DNA from: an uncultured Bacteroidales bacterium
Lineage (GTDB): Bacteria; Bacteroidota; Bacteroidia; Bacteroidales; Muribaculaceae
Reading direction: 5' to 3'
Assembly (NCBI GenBank): GCA_947175575.1
Contig: CAMWNG010000016.1
Span: 1-33,128 of the forward strand
Length of the DNA stretch: 33,128 nucleotides
The number at the start of each line of letters is the position of its first letter. The first letter of the stretch is position 1. Positions 1 through 8,669 of the stretch are shown here, piece after piece. The notes under the pieces are model-generated. The model was not told the DNA's origin. It was given only the letters and a program-made list of their open reading frames with translations, and made no database searches. Both the position numbers and the translations under genes were made by a program.

Positions 1-131
1 TTAATACAGACGTAACTGACTATCCTTTTGGTAGTGGTGGCGCGATAACTTATATTCCACGGAACAATTTTTAGCGATACTTTTAGATAAGGATTATTTG
101 TTCACCGCCTCACTCTTTCCCGGTTATACTT
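1..131. other. Non-coding left edge
   Basis: A short A/T-leaning stretch downstream of the last gene of the minus-strand glycosyltransferase operon. I see no open frame with a credible start, no tRNA and no clear hairpin followed by a T-run. Confidence 0.4.
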
Positions 132-1121
132 TTACAGACGTTTGATCCAGTGGCGGATGTCGTAGGTTTTGATGATCCGGTCGGGGACGGGGACGTTTGG
201 GGCGGCGAGGAATGTGCGGATATCGGGCCAGGGTTGAGCGGGGTCGTCTATTATATAGATATTCTCGGGGCGGTAGAACGGCTCGTTTTTCACGTTCAAA
301 TTGTCGGTTATCAGTTTTTTCCCGAAGAAAACAGCCTCAAGCACACGCCACGTTAGCCCGGTCTGGCCCGGTTGCAGGATATCAAGCAGACAATCGGCTC
401 CGCGTGTGAGGTTCAATACCTCGGAATATGGAATCGGGGTCGTGATCTCACATGCGTCCAGGCGCGGAAACTGTCCGTGTCGCGAATGTTTGTCAAAGAG
501 CAGCTTGAATCGGTAACCGATGCCTTCGTTCTCAAGTTCAGCGGCTATCTCGTTAAGCTTCGGGGCGCGCCGTTTATCCACACCTATGAAAAACACCTCG
601 CCGCCGACATGCTGAATTCGCGCGTCTGTCTCGTCCGGAAAGCGATATGTCTGGCCCACATAATCAAGTCCGTAATTCCGGGCATCTTCAGGGTCAAAAG
701 TACACACCCGCACACCGATACGTTTCATAATTTCCGGATAATGACGCATCTTTCGCCTTGACCTGTGACATACCTGCCTCAGCGGATCCCAGAGCATGGA
801 GGTGACATGGCGGGCTGCCACATCTTCCTTGATTATCCTGATGTCCTTTTTGTTTCCTACAGCCCAGAAAATCAGTTTGTCTTCGGGACGGATATTACTC
901 AGAAACTCCACATAATCCGCTCCTAAGATGGTCCGGCTCCATAATCCCGGATGACTCCCGGGCAACAATGAACGCACAAATCTTAGCAACGTGGCGCCGA
1001 GCGTACGCCGCCGTCTGTGGACACGCACTACATAACCGCTTTCTTCCCGCAGAGGCGCCAGCAGATAATCGACAAACGAATGAGGCTGCCCCAGAATATA
1101 TGTCACGGATCCCTCTGCCAT
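132..1121 (-). CDS. GT-B-like glycosyltransferase (polysaccharide biosynthesis), 329 aa
   Basis: Probable cytoplasmic sugar transferase for surface polysaccharide; the substrate cannot be read from the sequence. The C-terminal half has the layout of a GT-B nucleotide-sugar-binding domain: an FFIGVDKRRAP strand-turn near residue 176, then PIPYSEVLNLTRGADCLLDI, and a Q-x-G-x-T-x-R-x-x-E-A motif (GQTGLTWRVLEAVFFGKKLI) typical of retaining transferases of the EpsF/CgeB-like type. The longest frame starts at 1184 but would overlap the upstream gene by 53 bases. The ATG at 1121 (MAEGSVTYILGQ) leaves a 10-base gap and has an A/T-rich leader, so I chose it. Last gene of a seven-gene minus-strand run that starts at 7517. 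The N-terminal half is not recognised. Confidence 0.7.
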   Translation of the reverse strand: MAEGSVTYILGQPHSFVDYLLAPLREESGYVVRVHRRRRTLGATLLRFVRSLLPGSHPGLWSRTILGADYVEFLSNIRPEDKLIFWAVGNKKDIRIIKEDVAARHVTSMLWDPLRQVCHRSRRKMRHYPEIMKRIGVRVCTFDPEDARNYGLDYVGQTYRFPDETDARIQHVGGEVFFIGVDKRRAPKLNEIAAELENEGIGYRFKLLFDKHSRHGQFPRLDACEITTPIPYSEVLNLTRGADCLLDILQPGQTGLTWRVLEAVFFGKKLITDNLNVKNEPFYRPENIYIIDDPAQPWPDIRTFLAAPNVPVPDRIIKTYDIRHWIKRL

Positions 1122-1131
1122 TCGTGAAATT

Positions 1132-1905
1132 TTATTTCCGATCGGCAGACTCATCCTGCACCTTGCGTTCGAGGTGTTTGCCAAGGAGGGCCACCTGATA
1201 AATCATTTCCATATATGCACGAATTATGCCTCGGCGCCCGTCGCGTATCGCGCCCTTAAGAATCAGCATCTTAAAGAAGAAAAACCATGGACGCACAAGC
1301 AATGCCAAAGCAGAATATCTCCTGCCGAGACGTTTTTCAACCTCATTATCGCTGTAACGGTTCAACTTGGCGATACGCATGGCCATAGTGGGATCATCGA
1401 AATGCTCGATCTCGAGCTCTCTACGGGCCGGAATTCGTCCCACCGTTCCGTCTATCTTCACCGGTGCATGAATAATTGCCGGCCAAAAAGCCTTGTCGTG
1501 ACGGAAAAAACGCACATGCCGTTCCGCCTTGGTGGATGTAAACCGCCCCATGAACATCGAGGCGAAAGGAACCGACAACGCGTCCTCGCAGTCCGGGCGC
1601 GCGATATGGTCGTAAAGATAACGCTGCAGCGCGGGCTGTACCCGCTCGTCGGCATCGACCACCAGCACCCAGAGATTCGAGGCACTATGAATGGCGAAAT
1701 CACGCGCCACCTCGCATATATTATGTCCGTTTCTCGGGAAAGTCACCACTTTCGCTCCATATTCGCGCGCGATAGCTACGGTTTCATCGGTGCTTTCCAT
1801 ATCGCACACAACGATCTCGTCGAATCCCCTGACGCTTTCAAGAGTTTCACGCAACTGCGATGCGGCATTGTATGTATTGATGACTACCGAGATCTTATTA
1901 TCCAT
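1132..1905 (-). CDS. Family 2 glycosyltransferase, WaaE/KdtX-like
   Basis: Likely an inverting sugar transferase acting on LPS core or a related surface glycan at the inner face of the membrane. The N-terminus (SVVINTYNAASQLRETLESV) is the classic GT2 nucleotide-binding start. IVVCDMESTDETVAIAREYG follows, then the metal-binding DxD motif within VVDADERV near residue 82. The C-terminal half has the R-HVRFFR and amphipathic helices seen in the small WaaE-type GT2 enzymes. Length 257 aa is normal for the group. It lies 4 bases downstream of another GT2 gene (1910-2734), so the two are probably co-translated. Acceptor and donor are unknown. Confidence 0.85.
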   Translation of the reverse strand: MDNKISVVINTYNAASQLRETLESVRGFDEIVVCDMESTDETVAIAREYGAKVVTFPRNGHNICEVARDFAIHSASNLWVLVVDADERVQPALQRYLYDHIARPDCEDALSVPFASMFMGRFTSTKAERHVRFFRHDKAFWPAIIHAPVKIDGTVGRIPARRELEIEHFDDPTMAMRIAKLNRYSDNEVEKRLGRRYSALALLVRPWFFFFKMLILKGAIRDGRRGIIRAYMEMIYQVALLGKHLERKVQDESADRK

Positions 1906-1909
1906 AACA

Positions 1910-2734
1910 TCAGAATTTTCCGGTTACAGCGTACCACAGCCGACTGAATATCGACCGACGCTTCCATTTGGCCACACGTCGGCGCATCTTGTATAATTCC
2001 TTGATATCGGCCAGACGGTCCGGGTAATATCTTTCATATTTATCACTGTGTTTCTCAGAAATATATCTCAAGACACGGGCTTCTTTATCAGGCCGCGATG
2101 CCGTCACCGACATCGACTCTTTCTTTCTCCGGTACATAAAAAGAGGTTCCGGTATCTGTAATACAACGGAATCCTCGTCCAACATCCGTATCCAAAACTC
2201 CCAGTCTTCAAAACCTATGGTCATTGATTCGTCATAACCGCCGATACGTTTGAAGTCAGACTTGCGGAACATGGCCGAAGCAAAAATAGAATTATCCGCC
2301 AAAAGGTCTCGGTAGCCGGTGTATGCGATATCTCGCACATGCGATGAAGCTCCGAAACCCCTCCATTTGCTGTAAACCACAGCCGCATCAGGATGACGGT
2401 TAAACTCTGCCAAACATTTTTCGATATACGACGGATGAAGCATATCATCCGCATCGAGCGGAAGCAGGTAAATCCCTGCGGCACGCCCGGCAAGAAAATT
2501 TCTTGCGCCGGACAATCCTCGGTTTTCAAAACTGAAAAATCTGATACGAGGGTCTCCTCCCGACACTTTTTCAACCTCCTCCGCGACATTGTCGGGCGAG
2601 CCGTCATCGCCAATCAGCAGCTCCCAGTCTGTAAAAGTCTGTGAGAGCACAGACCGTATGGCATCGCCAACATATTCCGCCTGTCTGTATGCCGGCATTA
2701 TCACAGATACTTTCGGAGTCTGTTCTGTTTTCAT
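1910..2734 (-). CDS. Family 2 glycosyltransferase
   Basis: GT-A fold sugar transferase, 274 aa. It begins KVSVIMPAYRQAEYVGDAIR, contains LLIGDDGSPDN, and has the DxD metal site in LPLDADDMLHPSYI near residue 95. A GFEDWEFWIRML segment follows; this ED-W motif commonly carries the catalytic base in this family. The open frame extends to 2848, but that would run over 110 bases into pdxB; the ATG at 2734 lies 4 bases after the pdxB stop and gives a normal GT2 N-terminus. Position in the purD-pdxB operon suggests co-expression with housekeeping genes. The glycan it builds cannot be identified. Confidence 0.85.
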   Translation of the reverse strand: MKTEQTPKVSVIMPAYRQAEYVGDAIRSVLSQTFTDWELLIGDDGSPDNVAEEVEKVSGGDPRIRFFSFENRGLSGARNFLAGRAAGIYLLPLDADDMLHPSYIEKCLAEFNRHPDAAVVYSKWRGFGASSHVRDIAYTGYRDLLADNSIFASAMFRKSDFKRIGGYDESMTIGFEDWEFWIRMLDEDSVVLQIPEPLFMYRRKKESMSVTASRPDKEARVLRYISEKHSDKYERYYPDRLADIKELYKMRRRVAKWKRRSIFSRLWYAVTGKF

Positions 2735-2738
2735 GGGG

Positions 2739-3767
2739 TTAGTTGGATTGACATTCGCGCGGTTCTGGACGCAGCGCATATGTATTTCTGAGACGTTCGA
2801 AATCGGCAGGACACGCTCTGAGAGCCTCAGTATCTGCAATTGGATCATAACACCTGAGAGCCTCCGCCGGAGTAATCGAAGCAGCCACTGAAGGTATTGG
2901 GTCGGTGTCCGGCTCTATTTTATCAAGACCGAAACAACGTGACAAAGCCTCCAGCACCATAGCCGTCGCGCGAGCTTTGCCCGGTGCGGAATATCCCGCT
3001 ATGTGAGGGGTGGCAATCGAAGCCGCTCTAAGGAGGTCCGGGTCAATCGCCGGTTCTCCTTCCCAACAGTCGACCACTGCCGGCCCGGCTATCCCTTCAC
3101 GCAGGGCGCGCACCCAGGCCGCAGTGTCGGTCACCGGTCCACGCGCGCTGTTTATGATTATCGGCGCACGGCGCAGCGAGCGGAAAAACTCCTCGCCGGC
3201 CATGTGATACGTAGGAAACTCACCATCAACAGTCAGTGGCGTATGAAAAGTTATGATATCGGCACGCCGGGCTATATCTTCCAGACTCACGAAACCTTCG
3301 GCTCCTTCGGCGGCCGCGCGCGGAGGATCGCAAAGCAGCACCTGCATATCCATTGCCTTGGCCCAACGCTCCACTATACTGCCGACATTCCCCACGCCTA
3401 CTATACCGATGGTATAACTTCCGAGGGGCCGGTTTATAAGCCGCATTATCGAAGAGAACACATACTGCGCCACAGCCGGAGCGTTCGAACCGGGCGCGTT
3501 GGCCACGGTCACTCCCAGAGCCTCGCATGCCTCGCGGTCGATATGATCTGTGCCTATGGTGGCTGTCCCTACAAACCGTACCTTCGACCCGCGCAACAAC
3601 GCTTCATCGCAGCGGGTACGGGTGCGGACAATCAGTGCGTCGGCGTCGCGTACTTTCGCAGGGGTGATTTCGTCGGCGTCGAGAGCCTCAAGGTCGGCGA
3701 CACGCGCCAAATTGCCGAGATAGGGCACATTGCGGTCGGCAACCACTTTCAGATAACGATTCTCCAT
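2739..3767 (-). CDS. pdxB: 4-phosphoerythronate dehydrogenase (pyridoxal 5'-phosphate synthesis)
   Basis: Oxidises 4-phospho-D-erythronate in the DXP-dependent vitamin B6 pathway, using NAD. This is a D-2-hydroxyacid dehydrogenase fold: the Rossmann motif G-x-G-x-x-G is at residues 124-129 (GIVGVGNVG), the substrate arginine is R209 in NSARGP, the acid is E238 in WEGEP, and the catalytic base is H255 in TPHIAGYS. These line up one residue off from the E. coli PdxB R208/E237/H254 triad. The phrase VVADRNVPYLGNL near the start and the extended C-terminal region (ASITPAEALRCYDP) separate PdxB from SerA. Length 342 aa is typical of Bacteroidetes PdxB. Its start overlaps the end of the upstream membrane-protein gene by 19 bases, implying translational coupling. 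Confidence 0.93.
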   Translation of the reverse strand: MENRYLKVVADRNVPYLGNLARVADLEALDADEITPAKVRDADALIVRTRTRCDEALLRGSKVRFVGTATIGTDHIDREACEALGVTVANAPGSNAPAVAQYVFSSIMRLINRPLGSYTIGIVGVGNVGSIVERWAKAMDMQVLLCDPPRAAAEGAEGFVSLEDIARRADIITFHTPLTVDGEFPTYHMAGEEFFRSLRRAPIIINSARGPVTDTAAWVRALREGIAGPAVVDCWEGEPAIDPDLLRAASIATPHIAGYSAPGKARATAMVLEALSRCFGLDKIEPDTDPIPSVAASITPAEALRCYDPIADTEALRACPADFERLRNTYALRPEPRECQSN

Positions 3768-4729
3768 AGATACAAAAGCACATACACCCCCGCCACCGAC
3801 AGCACTGCCACATACTGACGGTCAAAGGTATGATTTACGAAATAATGGGTAAGCTGATAGGCTGCACACATGTTCAGCAGCGGCAGATAAGCGAGGACAT
3901 TGTTATAGTTGAGCACCATGGCCGCAAAAGCCACGAGAGCCACAAGCACCAGCGCGCCGTTATACGCGCGCGCCCGCGCGTTGTAGGCTATGGTCTTCAC
4001 GACATTCAGCAAAGTGGCCGTAAGCAGAAGGGCAGCCGTAAGGCCAGCCACGATGAGCATGTACAGGACATCCATGAGGTCGGGTGCGGCAAAAATACTC
4101 TGCACCTCCGGCAGATGAAAATCGTCGAGGTCAACGATTCCGAATCCCAAGAGATTTATCCACACCGTGGCACACCCCAGAAATGCGGCAAGAAGAGTAC
4201 GGGTGTTGAATATGCGCATCTGAGCGCACATGAGCAGGAAGACAGGCACAAAAACCAGAAAACAATACTGCACCGCGCAGCCCAGCGAGAGTATCACGAA
4301 AACGAGAAAAACCCTGCGCACAGGCCATGGATGATCCCAACAGCTGAACATCAGATAGATACAGGTGATGACCGCCAGAGCCAACAGAGTGCCGGAATTG
4401 AAGACGAGCAATTCGCGCGGCACAGCAGCCTGCATTATGGCGAACAGACCTACTGGAAGGCGCGACGTAGCCCTCATCACGTTGAAGGCGCCGTTTACCA
4501 CCACCATCATCACCATTATCAGAAAATTCAGGCCCAGATTGATCAAAGCCGACCATAGGGGTGAGAACGGCCACAGGCCGGGCGATGGCAATGCGAGCCC
4601 CTGATCTCCCTGATCGGGAAGCATTGTTTCCATACTGCCGGTCAGAAGCACGAAGAACAGGGCCACTCCCACCATCCACATGGCGGTGACGTTGGCGTGC
4701 ATCTTCCTGCTGAGCTCGACAGACTGCAT
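3749..4729 (-). CDS. Polytopic membrane protein of unknown function
   Basis: A 326-residue inner-membrane protein with about eight hydrophobic segments (roughly residues 15-35, 60-82, 105-128, 138-165, 178-196, 215-240, 256-280 and 303-324). There is a short polar N-terminus and almost no soluble domain. I do not recognise a transporter or enzyme motif. It sits between purD and pdxB, 19 bases after the purD stop, and its 3' end overlaps pdxB by 19 bases. That tight packing suggests a conserved neighbourhood rather than an accidental gene. Similar uncharacterised multi-span proteins are common in Bacteroidetes housekeeping operons; no role is claimed. Confidence 0.7.
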   Translation of the reverse strand: MQSVELSRKMHANVTAMWMVGVALFFVLLTGSMETMLPDQGDQGLALPSPGLWPFSPLWSALINLGLNFLIMVMMVVVNGAFNVMRATSRLPVGLFAIMQAAVPRELLVFNSGTLLALAVITCIYLMFSCWDHPWPVRRVFLVFVILSLGCAVQYCFLVFVPVFLLMCAQMRIFNTRTLLAAFLGCATVWINLLGFGIVDLDDFHLPEVQSIFAAPDLMDVLYMLIVAGLTAALLLTATLLNVVKTIAYNARARAYNGALVLVALVAFAAMVLNYNNVLAYLPLLNMCAAYQLTHYFVNHTFDRQYVAVLSVAGVYVLLYLWRIVI

Positions 4730-4748
4730 TCCCTTGCGGATGTAAGTG

Positions 4749-6032
4749 TCAGAGGGCCAACACGTCGCGACCTATGTCACGGCGGAAATTCATACCCTCG
4801 AAATGTATCTCACCAAGAGTGCGGTAGCTGCGCTCGAGCGCTTCCTCAAGAGTATCTCCATAGCTGGTGACGGCCAGCACACGGCCGCCTGATGTCACCG
4901 TGCGCCCCTCGGCATCGAGAGCTGTTCCGGCATGGAACACGATAGAGTCATGGGAATCAAGATTACCTGTGATAACCTTTCCTTTAGGATACGACCCGGG
5001 ATAACCTCCGCTCACGGCTATCACAGTGGCGGCGGCGCGAGGGTCATGTTCGGCGGGAATGTCGGCGAGGTCGCCGCGGGCGCAGCCTTCGAGCAGATCT
5101 ACCAGATCCGAAGCCAGACGCGGCATCACCACTTCTGTCTCCGGATCGCCCATACGCACGTTGTATTCGATCACTTTGGGATCTCCATCGACATTGATAA
5201 GACCCAGGAATATGAAGCCGCGGTAGGTGAGTCCGTCCTGTTTCAGGCCGTTGACTGTCGGCAGGATGATGCGTTCGCGCACCTTATCCATAAAAGTTTC
5301 ATCAGCGAATTTTACGGGGCTTACGGCTCCCATACCGCCGGTATTCGGACCGGTATCGCCCTCTCCCACACGCTTGTAATCCTTGGCTACGGGCAGCACA
5401 CGGTAGCCGCCGTTGCCGTCCGTAAGCACGAACACGGAGCACTCTATGCCGGCCATGAACTCTTCGATCACAACCTTCGAACTCGATGCGCCGAACTGCC
5501 CTGCGAGCATCTCGGCCAGAGCTTTCTTAGCTTTTTCAAGATCATTTATGATAAGCACACCTTTGCCGGCGGCAAGCCCGTCGGCCTTGAGCACATAAGG
5601 AGCTTTCAGAGTTTCGAGAAATTTCTCACCATCATGCAGAGTGTCTGAGGTGAATGTGCGGTAGGCGGCTGTCGGAATTCCATGACGCATCATGAAATCC
5701 TTAGCGAAATCCTTTGACCCCTCAAGCGCGGCAGCGGCTTTCGACGGGCCGACAACCAGCAGCGGACTATCTTCGAAATAATCATAGATTCCGGCCACCA
5801 ACGGGTCCTCGTTACCGACAACCAGCATGTCGATGCCGTTGCGCTCCACAAACTCCTTTATGGCAGGAAAATCAAGCGGACTGAGCGACGGAACGGTAGT
5901 GCCGTAACGAGCCGTGCCGGCGTTTCCCGGAGCAATCCAGAGGTGTGCGGTACGCGGACTTTCGGAGATTTTGCGGGCCAGGGCACTTTCGCGTCCTCCC
6001 GACCCTAAGAGCAGAATGTTGAGCTGATTCAT
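4749..6032 (-). CDS. purD: Phosphoribosylamine-glycine ligase (GAR synthetase)
   Basis: Second step of de novo purine synthesis: joins glycine to 5-phosphoribosylamine with ATP, in the cytosol. An ATP-grasp enzyme of normal length (427 aa). The N-terminal domain starts [17 protein letters not shown]. The ATP-grasp core has [13 protein letters not shown] near residue 148, [12 protein letters not shown], and the metal-binding tail [20 protein letters not shown]. The usual GGREHA reads GGRESA and the usual GPEAPL reads GNEDPL; I take these as lineage variation, not damage. It follows the rlmL-like gene by 12 bases and precedes the membrane-protein gene by 19, so it is an internal operon gene. 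No PurR-type site or riboswitch is visible in front of it. Confidence 0.96.
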   Translation of the reverse strand: MNQLNILLLGSGGRESALARKISESPRTAHLWIAPGNAGTARYGTTVPSLSPLDFPAIKEFVERNGIDMLVVGNEDPLVAGIYDYFEDSPLLVVGPSKAAAALEGSKDFAKDFMMRHGIPTAAYRTFTSDTLHDGEKFLETLKAPYVLKADGLAAGKGVLIINDLEKAKKALAEMLAGQFGASSSKVVIEEFMAGIECSVFVLTDGNGGYRVLPVAKDYKRVGEGDTGPNTGGMGAVSPVKFADETFMDKVRERIILPTVNGLKQDGLTYRGFIFLGLINVDGDPKVIEYNVRMGDPETEVVMPRLASDLVDLLEGCARGDLADIPAEHDPRAAATVIAVSGGYPGSYPKGKVITGNLDSHDSIVFHAGTALDAEGRTVTSGGRVLAVTSYGDTLEEALERSYRTLGEIHFEGMNFRRDIGRDVLAL

Positions 6033-6044
6033 CGGTAATTTTTC

Positions 6045-7517
6045 TTATGATTTTTTCTTCCAGCCACGTGAACGCATGATCGGGCCTTCCTGCGGCGGTA
6101 GCTGAGGCTGACGGCCACGAAGCATCTTGAGTGCATCGGGGTTGCGTCGCTTTGCCAGCGGATTTTCTGATTCAATATCTGACACGGGAGCCGGGGCCGG
6201 TTTTACGAAACGTGACCGGGAATCGCCTTGAGCGGCAGGGCGCCGTCCGCGGTCGGCGCCGCGGCTGTCGCGCCGGTCAAACCTGTCGCGGCCGTCACCG
6301 GAGCCATGACGCGGCCCGCGCTCGGGTCGTTCGGCTCCCTTACCGATCTTACCTCCGCGGCTTACAAAACTTTTGCGGTCGCCTTCAAAAATTATGTATT
6401 CACGCAGCGAACATTCAAGCGACCCGTTGAGCATCGGGATTTTCTCGCTGGGTGCAAGTCCTATCTTGGCGAAATATTCGTCACGGTAGCCGATTATCCA
6501 GACATGATATCCCGTGAACACACGTTTGAGTTTCTGACCGATGGTCTGATAGAGTGCGTCCATATCGGGAGCCGATATACGCTCGCCGTAAGGAGGATTG
6601 GTCACCAGCACACCTGCCGGTTTCGGAGCTTCTTCCCATGCACTGATAGGTTTACGTTCCAACTCGATGTATTTGCCTACACCCGCACTCTTTATGTTTG
6701 CCGTGGCAATATCGATGGCTTTCGGGGAAATGTCGGCACCGTGAATCTTGAATTTTACTTCTCGCTCGGCTGAATCGTCATTGTAAAGGCGGTCGAAAAG
6801 CTCGCCGTCGAAATCCGGCCAGCGTTCGAAGGCAAAACCCTTGCGGTAGATGCCGGGATTTATGTTCGCGGCAATAAGGGCAGCCTCTATCAGGAATGTA
6901 CCTGAACCACACATGGGATCGACCAGCGGGCAGTCGCCACGCCATCCGCTACGCAGTATTATGCCTGCGGCAAGCACTTCGTTGATGGGAGCTTCTGTCT
7001 GCGCCACGCGATAGCCGCGCTTGTGAAGCGATTCTCCTGACGAATCCAGCGAAAGAGTTACGTCGTGACCGTTTATGTGCACGTTTATCATGACATCCGC
7101 ATCTTGAAGACGCACGCCGGGACGGCACTCCTCGCCGTAACGGTCGCGGAACCAGTCGACGATGCCGTCCTTCACTCTGTATGTAACGAAGCGGGAATGT
7201 TTGAATTCGTCAGAATTGGCTACAGTGTCTATGCAGAAAGTCTTGTCAGGCGACAGTATGGTACTCCAGTCATATTCCTTTATCTGCTCATAGAGAGCAT
7301 CGGGATCGCCTGCTTTGAATTTGAAAAAAGGCTTAAGGATGCGCAGTGCCGTGCGCGATGAAAGATTGGCCCGGTATAAAAGTTCAAGATTGCCTGTGAA
7401 CGACACCATCCTCCGTCCGGGCATCACATTCTCGGCGCCCATCGCGCGCAGTTCTTCAGACAACACATCTTCAAGACCCTGAAAGGTCTTTGCCACCATT
7501 TCAAATTTCTGTTCCAT
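6045..7517 (-). CDS. rlmL: THUMP-domain 23S rRNA (guanine-N2) methyltransferase with a basic RG-rich tail
   Basis: S-adenosylmethionine-dependent rRNA base methyltransferase, equivalent to the N-terminal half of E. coli RlmL (G2445). The THUMP/ferredoxin-like RNA-binding part is residues 1-165. SAM motif I is PMCGSGTFLIEA at 201-212, and the catalytic motif NPPYGER is at 307-313. The enzyme core ends near residue 380. About 105 further residues form a low-complexity tail rich in R, G, D and P, ending in KKKS, that resembles RNA-binding tails of cold-shock helicases. The start at 7517 fits a promoter at 7540-7570 with a leader of about 17 bases. First gene of the seven-gene operon. Exact target base is inferred from the family only. 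Confidence 0.88.
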   Translation of the reverse strand: MEQKFEMVAKTFQGLEDVLSEELRAMGAENVMPGRRMVSFTGNLELLYRANLSSRTALRILKPFFKFKAGDPDALYEQIKEYDWSTILSPDKTFCIDTVANSDEFKHSRFVTYRVKDGIVDWFRDRYGEECRPGVRLQDADVMINVHINGHDVTLSLDSSGESLHKRGYRVAQTEAPINEVLAAGIILRSGWRGDCPLVDPMCGSGTFLIEAALIAANINPGIYRKGFAFERWPDFDGELFDRLYNDDSAEREVKFKIHGADISPKAIDIATANIKSAGVGKYIELERKPISAWEEAPKPAGVLVTNPPYGERISAPDMDALYQTIGQKLKRVFTGYHVWIIGYRDEYFAKIGLAPSEKIPMLNGSLECSLREYIIFEGDRKSFVSRGGKIGKGAERPERGPRHGSGDGRDRFDRRDSRGADRGRRPAAQGDSRSRFVKPAPAPVSDIESENPLAKRRNPDALKMLRGRQPQLPPQEGPIMRSRGWKKKS

Positions 7518-7539
7518 ACAGTGCTATTAAAAAACACTG

Positions 7540-7570
7540 CAAAATTACAAAAATTTCCACGTCTGCCAAA
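7540..7570 (-). promoter_or_regulatory. Bacteroidetes-type promoter for the rlmL-purD-pdxB operon
   Basis: On the minus strand TTTG (7567-7570) is followed after 19 bases by TAATTTTG (7540-7547), a match to the sigma-ABfr -33/-7 pattern TTTG-N19-21-TAnnTTTG. The ATG at 7517 would lie about 17 bases after transcription start. Confidence 0.65.
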
Positions 7571-7601
7571 GCATCCGCGGGGCAAAATGACAAGCTCGGT
7601 C

Positions 7602-8666
7602 TTACGGCCTTTTTCCGGACGGGACGAAACGCCGCCCTACAAGATTCCAGGACATGAACGAGGCTGCCACGGTGATGATGGTGACGGTCGCCAGCCCGGC
7701 CCACGGATTCCATTCGCGTACACCGTACCACACGGCCAGCTGGATTATCGGGTAATGGAAAAGATACATGTCGTAGCTGACATTATCGTGCCGGCTAATG
7801 CGACCACCCCAGTTCCCGATCATCGACACCCACATCACCAACGCACTGAAAACAAACGGACTTAGTAAAAGATAACTGTCAGGTATAAGGTAGATTATAG
7901 ACCACAGCACCACTATACCCGCAGCGATTGACTTGCTGTAACTCAAGAACTGACGCAGGTACAGACGGATAAGCGCGCCTACATAGAAAAAGGACAGCTG
8001 ACCGCAGAACTGTCGGGAAAGTATATCGAAGATATTACGCCCTGTAGTTTCATAAAGATAATTGAATCCGATACGGTAAGCTATGGATAAAATTATTATT
8101 GTCCATATCACTGCATCACGCGCACGCGCAAGTTTATGAATACGGTAGATTATCCATGAAACCACAGGTACACTGAGATATAGAAACCATTCGACTTTCA
8201 TTGTCCATAATGATCCGTTAACGGATGCTGTCATCATCTGACCGCCCTGAAACACTCCGGGCAGGTCAGGCTGAATGAAATTCATGAACGAAAGATTGGC
8301 TATAAGATATTTCCACCATTGACCCGAAGTGAAATATTCAGCGACAGACAGTGTGGAGATGGCCGAAAGTCCTATTGCACAAACGATCACGATGAAAAAA
8401 TAGGGTGGCAGAATACGCCGCGCGCGCAATTCCAGATATTTTTTCAATCGCGGATGTTTATGATAACTGTCAAACATCAGGAAGCCGCTGAGTGTGAAGA
8501 AAGAAGCCACCGCCACATTTACATTGATAAGCGGTAAGGGAAATGACGTTCCCGCCAGATCATTGTAGTGGGAAACCAGAACCGTCATCGCAAGGAAATA
8601 GCGCACCACGTCCATATTGTTGTTGGTGCGTATAAGTTTATTCTTAACTTCCTGTTCTGTAACCAT
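7602..8666 (-). CDS. Acyltransferase family 3 membrane protein
   Basis: Integral membrane enzyme that probably moves an acetyl or other acyl group onto a surface sugar. The 354-residue chain has about ten hydrophobic segments. It opens with the family signature: NNNMDVVRYFLAMTVLVSHY with the conserved H near residue 33, then FFTLSGFLMFDSYHK and ARRILPPYFFIVIV. It starts 3 bases after the upstream GT2 gene stops and is the last gene of a four-gene operon whose other members are two glycosyltransferases and an unknown protein. That context favours O-acetylation of the glycan those transferases build. The acyl donor and the modified sugar cannot be deduced. Confidence 0.88.
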   Translation of the reverse strand: MVTEQEVKNKLIRTNNNMDVVRYFLAMTVLVSHYNDLAGTSFPLPLINVNVAVASFFTLSGFLMFDSYHKHPRLKKYLELRARRILPPYFFIVIVCAIGLSAISTLSVAEYFTSGQWWKYLIANLSFMNFIQPDLPGVFQGGQMMTASVNGSLWTMKVEWFLYLSVPVVSWIIYRIHKLARARDAVIWTIIILSIAYRIGFNYLYETTGRNIFDILSRQFCGQLSFFYVGALIRLYLRQFLSYSKSIAAGIVVLWSIIYLIPDSYLLLSPFVFSALVMWVSMIGNWGGRISRHDNVSYDMYLFHYPIIQLAVWYGVREWNPWAGLATVTIITVAASFMSWNLVGRRFVPSGKRP

Positions 8667-8669
8667 TTC

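Noticed and set aside
1174-1947. 257-residue plus-strand frame
   Set aside because: It is antisense to a clear family 2 glycosyltransferase and has no domain, promoter or codon pattern of its own.
4749-6032. Inactivating changes in purD (GGRESA, GNEDPL)
   Set aside because: All ATP-grasp and metal-binding motifs are intact and the frame is full length; these look like lineage-specific variation.
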